A stretch of 64,000 bases of DNA from Stentor coeruleus (Eukaryota > Ciliophora > Heterotrichea > Heterotrichida > Stentoridae). Under the pieces are notes generated by a model. The model searched no databases, was not told the origin of the DNA, and saw only the letters and a list, made by a program, of their open reading frames with translations. A program made the translations under genes and the position numbers. Location of the stretch: the NCBI GenBank assembly GCA_001970955.1, contig MPUH01000140.1:32795-96794 (forward strand). The letters run 5' to 3'. Positions 1-8,512 of this stretch are shown here, one piece after another. Numbering within the stretch: the stretch's first letter is position 1; every line of letters starts with the position of its first letter.

Positions 1-465
1 GACTGGCTTATTGGTACTGAAAATTTATATAAAACTATTCAGAAACGAGCAGAAAATGGTCTTGGAACACTTGCGGTTATAAATAAGTCATATATGGGAT
101 CTTATCTTACTGAAAAATATTCTTCATTAGCATCTATATTGGCTATTGTGAATAAATATTCTAATTGTAAAGGACAAATAAAATGTGTTCATAGCAGAGG
201 GTATTGTAAGTTTACTGAAGAGTTTTGTGCTTTTGAAGTTGTTGGAGATGTTGTTAAAGAGATTAAAGGTATTAGTAAACCTGAAGTTTCAGTTGGACCA
301 AAGAGTACTTTTAGACTTGGAGTTAGTGAAGAGGAGAAAAAGATGAGAGAAATCACCCCATTGCCTTATGAAAAAACTCAAGGGATTATTGTTAGGGATC
401 AAGATGATAGGATTTCTGAAGATGAGGAAGGAGATGATGATGATTATTATGAATTAAATGAATAA
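1..465 (+). CDS. ELP5: Elongator complex protein 5-like, 3' part only (5' end outside window)
   Basis: The reading frame is open from base 1, so the gene starts left of the window; 154 residues are visible, ending in TAA. The C-terminal part reads TFRLGVSEEEKKMREITPLPY, closely resembling the conserved Elp5 tail (a Leu-Gly-Leu/Val-x-Glu core, charged residues, Arg, then Leu-Pro-Tyr), followed by an acidic end (DEEGDDDDYYELNE) as in Elp5 homologues. Elp5 is a RecA-fold, non-catalytic subunit of the Elp4-5-6 ring of Elongator, which modifies wobble uridines of tRNA in the cytoplasm. The alternating hydrophobic region before the tail (LASILAIVNKY, CAFEVVGDVV) fits the last strands of that fold. 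The assignment rests on the tail motif and layout; no ATPase motif is expected or seen. Without the N-terminal half it is probable rather than certain. Confidence 0.62.
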   Translation, partial: DWLIGTENLYKTIQKRAENGLGTLAVINKSYMGSYLTEKYSSLASILAIVNKYSNCKGQIKCVHSRGYCKFTEEFCAFEVVGDVVKEIKGISKPEVSVGPKSTFRLGVSEEEKKMREITPLPYEKTQGIIVRDQDDRISEDEEGDDDDYYELNE

Positions 466-1224
466 GGATTGATTATTTCGGTTTAAGTTTATATTTGGAT
501 GATGGTTGTAGTATAGATAAGTGTAATTGAGGAAATTTAGGATTTTTTAAAGGTGATTGGGATATTTTGATTGCTTTTTGAATAGAGATGATTATGATGT
601 ATTGTGATTTAGAATATTTAATTGCTTATGATTTATTAGGAAAGAGTTGGATGATTATTGATGGTTTAATGTAAGATAAAATCTATTCAGTTCATTTTTA
701 TTATCAACTAATATTTGCTGCTACTCAATATATAAACCCAAAACTTGCTAATCAAAACCCTAAAACTCAAAATATTAAAATTATCTTGATTAAAACCTAA
801 TTTCACATCAGCAAACACCCAACTTTCCAAGAAAAATCCAACATCTCAAAAATGCTATAAAATCAATCATCAGCATCTAATCTCCAAAAACCAAACCAAT
901 CTTTAAATAATCTCAAAAATATATCATCCTTCTTACAATCTTCAATCATACATTATCCCAACCACCTTTTCAACAATTTCAAACAAAATCATTATCTTTT
1001 CTAGTACCCTAAACCTAATTTACCAATATTTTTCTCAAAGCCCAAAAAATATCATTCTAAACCAAAAAACCTTATCACTTTCAGTCAAATTTTAAATTTT
1101 CTGAATCTTATCACCCAAATCAGAACTATCTTAAGAAAGCAAATCCTACAAAAGCTTAAAAAAGCAAAAATTGTATAAAAATCAAATAGGCCCTTTGCTT
1201 GTGAAATATGAAAGAACTAATAAA
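466..1224. other. Intergenic, no gene seen
   Basis: No supported coding frame. The first ~230 nt after the stop are G/T-rich and C-poor, and the rest up to the next start is C/A-rich and G-poor. This is the sense-strand polarity seen around nearly all genes here. Confidence 0.6.
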
Positions 1225-1470
1225 ATGGTCAAGTTTGGTGACAGGCGGGGTAAGAATCAGGGCAAAAAAAGCTTTAGAGGGAGGTCTGGGAAGAAAAGTA
1301 ACAGGCCAAGAGACAAGCCTCGAGGACGCAAGCTGATCAAGAAAAACATAAGCGAGGACCAATTAGATCGTGAGCTTGAAATGTACTGGGGCAATGAAGT
1401 TGGGGGAAAGCACCTTGACAAGGATATGGATGACTATTGGAAAAGCAAAAAAGATGAGACTAAAGAATAA
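1225..1470 (+). CDS. CHTOP/FoP-like mRNA export adaptor, small RG-rich protein
   Basis: 81 residues. I start at the ATG of MVKFGDRRG because the upstream in-frame stretch has no ATG. The N-terminal half is basic and Arg/Gly/Lys-rich (RRGKNQGKKSFRGRSGKK), typical of RNA-binding tails. The C-terminal half carries two copies of a Leu-Asp-x3-Asp/Glu-x-Tyr motif (QLDRELEMYW and HLDKDMDDYW, about 20 residues apart). Paired motifs of this type define the FoP/CHTOP C-terminus and are UAP56-binding motifs in ALYREF and CHTOP. The protein probably couples mRNA to the UAP56 helicase and TREX in the nucleus. It is much shorter than animal CHTOP, and no RRM is present, so it is not an ALYREF orthologue. 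Family assignment is inferred from the paired motif. Confidence 0.6.
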   Translation: MVKFGDRRGKNQGKKSFRGRSGKKSNRPRDKPRGRKLIKKNISEDQLDRELEMYWGNEVGGKHLDKDMDDYWKSKKDETKE

Positions 1471-1781
1471 CTAGTTAAAAAAAAACTTAGATTTGAGCAC
1501 CTTCCACTTTGTACCAAGGGTTTGTGCAACAGAGCTTTAGACCTTTAAATCATAGATTTTTATATAAGTTTAGGTCAATCTTGTATACTGTTCGTTTATA
1601 AGAAAACCTATTTTTCTATTTATTTCAATTATTCTGAGAAACTTGTCAAGCTATGGTGATAAAGTGTTTGAAAAAATTAGGATTTAATAAAAAGATATGT
1701 TAGAATATTATTATAAAGCAAAAGAGATAAAGTTAAAGAGGTTCTGATAAGGGTTAATTAAAAAAAAATACATATATTTTA
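1471..1781. other. Intergenic, no gene seen
   Basis: Short spacer. A locally less AT-rich stretch at about 1495-1545 follows the stop codon; I see no convincing structure or frame in it. Confidence 0.5.
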
Positions 1782-2843
1782 ATGGGTACTGGATGTTGTA
1801 CACCTGGGAAGGTTTATAACGTGAACCTTTCTAAAAGTTTTGCTAATATTGTCTTTGTAAAGTCAGATCTTGATAACATTAAGGCTAGGGATATAACTGT
1901 GAATACATCTTATGAGCAACTTGGCTCGCCGGTTAGAATAATTTCATGGCAAAGAGGAGATCTTATAGGTGAAGGTGTATATGGAAAAGTATACCAAGCA
2001 ATGAACATGAACACTGGTGAACTTGTTGCTGTTAAATCATATAAACTCAGCCAAGATATATCTAAAGTTGAAAACGAACTGATGAGCATTCGTAGAGAAA
2101 TCATGATTTTAAGACAACTTAAACATCCTAATATAATCAGATATTTCCAAGTTGATTATGATAATAGACAAAATACAATCAATATTCTTATGGAATATAT
2201 CCCAAGTGGATCAATGAATGTCCTTTTAAGTAAATATAAAGGCTTTAGTGAAAATGCTGTCAGAAACTATACAAAACAATTGTTGGAAGGACTTGATTAT
2301 TTGCATTCTAATGATATTATTCATAGGGATTTAAAGTCAGCAAATATTTTGATTACTGAAGATAGTACGTTGAAACTCACAGATTTTGGGTGTAGTCGAA
2401 GATTTGATGAAAATAGCAATTTTCAGACGAGAAGTTTTAAAGGCAGCCCTTATTGGATGGCACCAGAGGTAGTTTTAAGAAGTGGTCATAGTTTCCCTGC
2501 GGATATTTGGAGTCTTGGATGTTTGGTTATAGAAATGATTACAGGGAGGCCACCTTGGTCTAATATAACTAATTTGTCAAAAGAAGTTCTAAGGCTTATT
2601 GCTATAGAACATAATATTCCGGATATCCCTAAAGTTTCTCCGGAACTTGAAAATTTTATCAGTTTATGTCTTAAGAGAAACCCAAAAAAACGCCCATCAG
2701 CTTTGCAATTGTTAGAGCATAGCTTTATTAAAACTGCATCAGCGGCTAAATGTTATGATAGTATAAGAACTAGTGCTAATAATTTTAGCAATAGAGCATT
2801 GAATACGACTACTAGTCTATGGGATAATAGAAACAACTTATAG
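1782..2843 (+). CDS. MAP3K (STE11/MEKK)-like protein kinase, probably membrane-anchored
   Basis: 353 residues. The kinase domain fills residues ~57-320: glycine loop GEGVYGKV (63-70), VAVK Lys85, HRDLKSANIL with catalytic Asp at 183, DFG 201-203, activation segment GSPYWMAPEV and DIWSLGC. All catalytic residues are present. HRDLKSAN (Lys-Ser rather than Lys-Pro) with SPYWMAPE is typical of the STE/MAP3K group. The N-terminus MGTGCC is a classic myristoylation site with adjacent Cys residues that could be palmitoylated, so the kinase likely sits on a membrane. No regulatory domain is visible apart from ~50 N-terminal residues. It probably phosphorylates a downstream MAP2K, but substrate and pathway cannot be read from sequence. 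No introns. Confidence 0.85.
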   Translation: MGTGCCTPGKVYNVNLSKSFANIVFVKSDLDNIKARDITVNTSYEQLGSPVRIISWQRGDLIGEGVYGKVYQAMNMNTGELVAVKSYKLSQDISKVENELMSIRREIMILRQLKHPNIIRYFQVDYDNRQNTINILMEYIPSGSMNVLLSKYKGFSENAVRNYTKQLLEGLDYLHSNDIIHRDLKSANILITEDSTLKLTDFGCSRRFDENSNFQTRSFKGSPYWMAPEVVLRSGHSFPADIWSLGCLVIEMITGRPPWSNITNLSKEVLRLIAIEHNIPDIPKVSPELENFISLCLKRNPKKRPSALQLLEHSFIKTASAAKCYDSIRTSANNFSNRALNTTTSLWDNRNNL

Positions 2844-3036
2844 AGTTGTATGAGATTATTAAGTTTAATATTAGTTTATATAGATTTATTTCCACTTTTG
2901 ATTTAAGGTGTTTTTTTGTGAATTGGCTATGGAAAAACCATATTTCAATAGTTTTTCTACAAAGCGGCCTTGTATTTATTATCACTAACCCTAGCAAGAC
3001 TTCATTATTTTTATTATAATTTAAATTTCAATGTTA

Positions 3037-4305
3037 TTAAGTTGGCTTTTTAAGAATCGATGAGTCTATAGAGCCTATAAGAAACATGCTATTATCACGC
3101 ATTTGCTCTATAGTCGATTGTAACAAATCGTAATTGCCTATATTTTTGCACTGTTTAACCATAAAAAAATTCAGTATCCCCGCTGCAGCAAGTTTAAAAA
3201 AGCTCGGCACGGTGTTTTGAGCAAAAAGACCTTTTTTCATCTTACTAAGTTTCGACATCTGATAAGTTTCAATAGCCAACTGAAAACATATATCAAGAAA
3301 AGGAGCTTCTGTTCTAAAAATCTGCATCATAAAATTCTTACTAATAATTTCTGCTATATGTATAGCTATAATAAAACTCAAAGGTGACCCATTCTGTTTA
3401 AAAAAACCTTCCAAATCATTAGGAAAGCCAAACCTACTCCAATCATTTACTCTTGGAAGATTTTCAGTCCCTAAAACCTCAAAAAAGTACTTCTTCAACA
3501 AATTCCTATGAAGAAGTTTTGTCAAATCAAATGCTGTCTGCCCAAGAGCATAATAAAAATAGTCAAGTTTTTCTTCTTCTTTAAGGATTTCTTTTTTCCT
3601 TGAACAACACCCATCAACTTTAGCACCTTTTTTGCATTCATAGAAAATCATCTCTAAAAGCCCATCAAAAGTTAAAACTTTAGCGTTTTTTAAGGTTTCA
3701 TACAAAGGATGCGAACAGTCGTTTTTAACAATTTCTATATCGGGTTTATCAGAATAAGGGGAATCTAATTCTTTAAGTTTATGCATATATTGTCTTAATG
3801 CTGGGGATTGAGCTGATAATGGGGCTGATTTTTCAGATTCAATACTTTTAGGGATTTTTGGTATATAAAAAGATTCATATGAAAGTTCTGAAGCTTTACA
3901 ACTTTCTTGACGACTAGGTGTTAGGGTGTTACGGAAATTTGGGGAGTCTGGTTGTGAGGTAAAGTAATCGTTTTCTACAGGTTTCAATGGGATTTCTATA
4001 GCAATGAGCTCAGCTGGGGGTTTTTTTATATGGGGACCTATTGGTACTGATTGGGATTTTGATTTGATTTTGTGCTCTTCTAATTGTCCAAGACTGAGTT
4101 TTGGCACTTTAAGATCACCTCTTGAAGAGAAATCGGTTGTTCGGTATTTTTGTGGGTAGAACAAACTTGATGATGCTGATAAAGGATTTTTTACGAGGAT
4201 TGTTGGACTAGGGCCTTCGCGGTGATCTCGATGTGATAATTCGTCGTATAAATCAAAAAACGTGTTTTGGGCGATTTTTTTCACTGTGAATTCTGGTTCT
4301 CCCAT
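3037..4305 (-). CDS. Unknown protein, possible divergent ELMO-like domain
   Basis: 422 residues, starting MGEPEFTVKK. Residues 1-~170 are Ser/Pro-rich and probably disordered. From ~200 to 400 the protein is helical and hydrophobic, with a central stretch DWSRFGFPNDLEGFFKQNG. This W-x-x-x-G-F ... G pattern is loosely like the ELMO/CED-12 core (W-x-x-I-G-F-Q followed by D-F-x-G), but the invariant DFRG is not intact, so I do not assign it. Gly2 is compatible with myristoylation, though Pro4 makes that less certain. It is convergent with the upstream kinase gene and tandem with the DHHC gene on the same strand. No introns or TM segments seen. Confidence 0.6.
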   Translation of the reverse strand: MGEPEFTVKKIAQNTFFDLYDELSHRDHREGPSPTILVKNPLSASSSLFYPQKYRTTDFSSRGDLKVPKLSLGQLEEHKIKSKSQSVPIGPHIKKPPAELIAIEIPLKPVENDYFTSQPDSPNFRNTLTPSRQESCKASELSYESFYIPKIPKSIESEKSAPLSAQSPALRQYMHKLKELDSPYSDKPDIEIVKNDCSHPLYETLKNAKVLTFDGLLEMIFYECKKGAKVDGCCSRKKEILKEEEKLDYFYYALGQTAFDLTKLLHRNLLKKYFFEVLGTENLPRVNDWSRFGFPNDLEGFFKQNGSPLSFIIAIHIAEIISKNFMMQIFRTEAPFLDICFQLAIETYQMSKLSKMKKGLFAQNTVPSFFKLAAAGILNFFMVKQCKNIGNYDLLQSTIEQMRDNSMFLIGSIDSSILKKPT

Positions 4306-5048
4306 TTAATTTTATGGGAATTTTGGCTTTAATTTAAATTTTAAGCTTTTTTTAGGATGGGAATTAGGAAGTTTTGTGATGGGATTATGAGATTGAGAAT
4401 ATTATTTTTTTATGAATAATAGACTAATGGATTTTGAAAGGGTTTTTATGAAGATAAGATAAAGAGTGAGTTTGTTTATTAAGATTTTAATGAAGATTTG
4501 GTTTGTGAAGAATGATTTATGACTTGATTAGGACTTTTAAATTTGTAGGTTGCTGTAGAAAGTAAGTTTTTAATAATGTAGGATAAGCATTTAAGATGTA
4601 GATTTAAAGTTTGACATTTGATAAGATATATCATATAATATAATCATGAAAGAACGCTTAAAAATGTGACAAACAATTAATTATTTTGTGTTTTACAATC
4701 TAACAAATAATTTTTTTATTGTAAATTACAACTTAAAACATTCACAGAACTAAAATTGCTAATCAACAACAATTTTCTTTTTATCTCGTCTATCTTTCAA
4801 TTATTATAAACTCCTTATCAAAAGTCATCAAAACTAATAATCCCCACTATCGAAACATTAAAATCCCCAAAATCAACCTTATCATCCATAATAAAATAAT
4901 AACCCTTCTCATCCTCTCACCCACAATCTTCAATATTTTAAACCCCAACACCCACTTCCCCCATAAAAATCCTAATTTCCCTAAAATATAAACCCATTCC
5001 AAAACACATAACCTTTTAAATTACGAATAAAAACTTATAATAAAACTA
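4306..5048. other. Intergenic between two minus-strand genes, no gene seen
   Basis: On the plus strand the part next to 4306 is G/T-rich and the part next to 5048 is C/A-rich. This is the mirror image of plus-strand gene flanks, as expected if both flanking genes are transcribed leftwards. Confidence 0.55.
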
Positions 5049-5591
5049 TTATTTCTCTTGTATCGTCATAGCCATAGTCACAATACAATACAAAAAACAT
5101 ATAAGCAAGCCAAAAAGAAAGCTATAAAAAAAGTTAATATTCCCTCTACCAATACACTTCCCAGTCCATGGGCAATGATGATCATATTCCTGTACACAAA
5201 CCCCACAATCATCACAATGTTCAGTCATATTTGATTTATAAACTTCACATATTGAGCAAAAATTATCAGGTTCATCAGGTTCTAAATCTTCATCTCTAAC
5301 TGTGCGCATTTCAATACCAGGGTTGATAAGTGCTGCCATAAGGAAATTGATAAGTAAAAAACAAAATACAGAAACTCCGATAATAGTATTAGAACTGCTG
5401 ATTGAAGGAGAAACAAAGCAGATAAAAAACAAGCCGATGATAAGTAAAAATGTAAACAGGCATAAGAAAAAAGGCCCTAGTTAGGTATTACAGTGAGGAC
5501 CGATACAGAAAAGTGGTTCGCCTCCAATGAACCCAAAGCATTTTAGATGTCCGAAGTTCTTCCTTAGTCCTTTGCTACTCTCAATTTCCAT
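5049..5591 (-). CDS. DHHC-type protein S-acyltransferase, short three-TM form, one 15-nt intron
   Basis: Two exons (5591-5492 and 5476-5049) encode 175 residues. Exon 1 gives GGEPLFCIGPH; splicing joins it to WPFFLCLFTF, restoring the family's GP-x-W-P entry to TM1. TM segments lie near 36-54, 64-83 and 148-170. The cysteine-rich domain (107-146) is complete: CSIC, HCDDCGVC, then DHHCPW at 132-137 and GKCIGRGN. DHHC enzymes palmitoylate membrane-facing cysteines on ER, Golgi or plasma membrane. The oddity is the C-terminus: the frame stops five residues after TM3, whereas typical DHHC proteins have four TMs plus TTxE and PaCCT motifs. I see no further splice donor before the stop. It is either a minimal form or truncated. 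Several Met-Gly/Cys proteins nearby are plausible substrates (inference). Confidence 0.85.
5477..5491 (-). other. 15-nt intron in DHHC gene
   Basis: Reads GTAATACCTAACTAG on the minus strand, phase 1. Removal restores the conserved GPxWP junction; retention gives an in-frame TAA. Confidence 0.92.
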
Positions 5592-5967
5592 TATTTATAA
5601 GACTTTTTTAAGGAAAATTTTTATAGTAAATACTATGTTTTTTATAGTGATGCTGAGTAGATTATGATTTTATGTTGTATATATAATTTATTATTATGAA
5701 AAATAAGATATAAATATGCTAATAAATACTATAGGCATAATAGAAAATAGTACTTAAAATCTATAAACATAGGAGTTATATTATAAAACTGTATATAAAA
5801 TATTGTTTCTATCAATAGAAGCTCATTAGTATCATTAAAATAACAGTTATATCAGCTTTTATACAAAAGATAGAATTCACTATAAAATATCTTAGAATCC
5901 AACAAGAAAATATACTCAAGACATATGAATAAAATAATAATTTCTCAAAACAAAAAAAAACTTATAA
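5592..5967. other. Divergent intergenic region
   Basis: Lies between the DHHC start (minus) and the coiled-coil gene start (plus), so both 5' regions must lie here. No motif is shared with other starts. Very AT-rich. Confidence 0.5.
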
Positions 5968-7980
5968 ATGGAAAATCCCAAAGGGAAATTCGAATACCTA
6001 ACAGCAGTTCCATGCTCATCAGCGAAAACTGACCTGAACCTCAATTGTTTAAACCCAAAAGACCTCCAAGAAACTTACAACAGACTTTTCAACTCAAACC
6101 AAACCAAACACGAAACCCTAAAAAAACTCAAAAGACAAGTTGAAGACCACAAAAAGCATATCGAATACCAACAAAACATATCAGAAAACACTTCTATCAT
6201 CCAAAAACTCCAATGCCAAATACATAAAAAAGAACAAATCTGCCTTCAAGAATCACTTGAACAAGCAATTCTCATAAACAAACGTGAAAACCTTAAACTC
6301 ACCTCTTCAACCCTTAAAGGCAAACTTATTGAATTACAAAAAAACTTTGACCGTATCACAACAAATTACGAGCCTTTTAAAAACTCTTATTATTTATCTA
6401 AAAATAGTTTATTACTAATAAACAAAGTTCTTGAAGAACACACAATATGTTTTGAAGGATCAAAAAATACATTTAAAAACAACATTAGAAAACTGGAAAA
6501 AAAACAGAAAAAAGTTTCTGAGACTAATGCTAAGATAATAAAAAGGTCATTAAGTGTTGATGATGCTATTATAGACAATTTAAAAGAAAAAGTTAGTTTT
6601 TTTGAACAATATGAGAATTGTTTGAAGGATTATAAGGAAATTATAAGAAATAAAGAAAATTGTAATAGATGTTTGGAGATTTATAAGGAAAAGTTTGGGG
6701 TTATAAGGGATTTTGTTGATATGGAGAATGGGGAGAAGGGATATGTGGAGGATTATGAGGAAGAGAGTATTAGGAAAATCATCCAGAAACTGAAGTTTTT
6801 AGAGTATCGGTCAGAAAGTTTGAATTTCACACATCAAAAACTCTCAGAACAAGAAGCTTTTCTAAATCAAGAACTGTCGGCATTTAAATCTCAGCTTCAA
6901 ACTTTGCAGATTAATTGCAATTTTGGGGTAAAAGATAGTTTTTTCCCATATAAAAGCCGGTACAGCAAAGAAAAATCGTTTAATTTCGAAATTTTTATTA
7001 TAAAAACTTATTTTCAACTCACTGAAACTTTGTATGAAAGTTTCAGCAAACTCGCTACAAATATTTATGTTTTACAAGATAAAAATATTGAGTTCAAAGT
7101 TTTTAAGTATCTAGATTTACTTAAAGATATTAAAAGTGGTATACATAAACATAAACATTTTATTATAGAAAGAGTTGCTACTGAAAAATTCATAAATAGA
7201 CAAAGTTTGTTTGATAGTAAATATTTAAGTTCTCTGTTGTTGAATCCTCAAAAAATCTCTGAAATGTTTCTTGAATATTATCCAAATGAGGAAGGGAATA
7301 TTGAAACACTTATCTCATATGTAGAAACATCACCGATAATTAAAATTGTTTTGGATAAAGATATTTTTAGGGAAATCCTACAAGATAATATTGGTAATGA
7401 TTTTTTGTTATTATCATTGAATTTAGTCGAAGAATGTAATTCAATATTTAAAGAAAGGATAAGAGAATTAGTTGTAGAAAGTGAGAAAGTTATAATAGAA
7501 CTTAAAAAAAGTTGTGAGAATTTAGAATCTAGTAGTAGTAACTATCAAGAAAATATTAATGATGATTGTGTTTTATCCCTACCTTTCGATTATAAAATCA
7601 AAAAATACAAAAGCCAAAGTATTTCTCCATATAAAGTTATGGAAAAACCTAAAAAAAAACTTCCTGAGAGCTTTATAGCTGACCCAATTCCAATAGAGAA
7701 TAAAGGTACTAATGGAAGTTTTGGAGAAACTCAAATCAAAAGCAGTAAACACGCCTCAAGGGTATATTCATTATCAACAATAGCATTTAAAAGGCAAAAA
7801 GTTATGAAAGAAGTCTTAGAAAACCAACGTAAGGAAACCCTTCTAAGAACAATTGAAAAAAAAATATCTAAACAAAGTGAAAAATACATAAACTTACCTT
7901 ATATGAAAAAATTCATCCTTCGATCATCATTATCTCTAACAAAACTGCCAGGGTTACCACAAACAGCTCGTAAACCATAA
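5968..7980 (+). CDS. Large coiled-coil protein, function unknown
   Basis: 670 residues, no introns. Long heptad-like stretches rich in Lys, Glu, Leu and Asn run from ~30 to 330 (for example KKLKRQVEDHKKHIEYQ), with more helix to ~520 and a basic Ser-rich tail. No catalytic or known domain recognised. Such proteins are often cytoskeletal or basal-body components, but nothing here shows that directly. The sense strand shows two strong composition ramps: C 20/G 4 in bases 6061-6120, falling to C 1/G 24 in 6721-6780, then returning to C 14/G 8 by 6841-6900. The reset happens without any break in the frame. Confidence 0.8.
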   Translation: MENPKGKFEYLTAVPCSSAKTDLNLNCLNPKDLQETYNRLFNSNQTKHETLKKLKRQVEDHKKHIEYQQNISENTSIIQKLQCQIHKKEQICLQESLEQAILINKRENLKLTSSTLKGKLIELQKNFDRITTNYEPFKNSYYLSKNSLLLINKVLEEHTICFEGSKNTFKNNIRKLEKKQKKVSETNAKIIKRSLSVDDAIIDNLKEKVSFFEQYENCLKDYKEIIRNKENCNRCLEIYKEKFGVIRDFVDMENGEKGYVEDYEEESIRKIIQKLKFLEYRSESLNFTHQKLSEQEAFLNQELSAFKSQLQTLQINCNFGVKDSFFPYKSRYSKEKSFNFEIFIIKTYFQLTETLYESFSKLATNIYVLQDKNIEFKVFKYLDLLKDIKSGIHKHKHFIIERVATEKFINRQSLFDSKYLSSLLLNPQKISEMFLEYYPNEEGNIETLISYVETSPIIKIVLDKDIFREILQDNIGNDFLLLSLNLVEECNSIFKERIRELVVESEKVIIELKKSCENLESSSSNYQENINDDCVLSLPFDYKIKKYKSQSISPYKVMEKPKKKLPESFIADPIPIENKGTNGSFGETQIKSSKHASRVYSLSTIAFKRQKVMKEVLENQRKETLLRTIEKKISKQSEKYINLPYMKKFILRSSLSLTKLPGLPQTARKP

Positions 7981-8090
7981 TACAATATAAACTTAACCTA
8001 AAATCCTTATATAAAAACCTATGATAATCTAAAAATCCTTCACTTATCTAAAACTATTTTTTTAGTATGTTAATTATTTTGATTACTAAA

Positions 8091-8483
8091 TCACCATATC
8101 CTATTGCTAGCAGCTTCTTTGGCTGTACTATTAGCAATAAAACTATCATTAAACAATTCTTTTATAATCGTCCTTTGTGAAGGTGTGACATGCCTTTTCT
8201 CAGCTCTTGGTTTTGGTTCTGTATATGAAGGACTAAATTTTCTTAATCCTGATGTTCTTACAGGTAATGTTTCTTGAGCTACTTTTCTAAAACAAGGTTT
8301 CCATTCATAATATCTCTGACATGAACTCATAGAAAAATGTTTTCTTCCTTTCATTACCTCAATTCCTGAATCCACATCGCCATATAATCCTTGCTTTGTT
8401 GACTCAACACTTGTAACAAAATTCAAATGCTTTTTGGTCTTGCCGAATTTCTGAGGATAACTGCCAGTCCACTCTGTTATCAT
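8091..8483 (-). CDS. Small basic protein, unknown
   Basis: 130 residues starting MITEWTGSYPQKFGKTKKHL; aromatic and basic with no TM or low-complexity bias, and ordinary codon use. No family recognised. Scattered short aromatic/Pro motifs would suit a microtubule-inner-type ciliary protein, but this is only an impression. Its ATG lies 29 nt downstream of the stop of the VPS9-like gene on the same strand. I looked for a tiny intron joining them and found none. Confidence 0.65.
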   Translation of the reverse strand: MITEWTGSYPQKFGKTKKHLNFVTSVESTKQGLYGDVDSGIEVMKGRKHFSMSSCQRYYEWKPCFRKVAQETLPVRTSGLRKFSPSYTEPKPRAEKRHVTPSQRTIIKELFNDSFIANSTAKEAASNRIW

Positions 8484-8512
8484 TATTGTTAAAATTAGTA
8501 TTAAAGATTATT

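Noticed and set aside
3037-4305. Firm ELMO-domain call
   Set aside because: The W-x-x-x-G-F block is suggestive, but the invariant DFRG is not intact.
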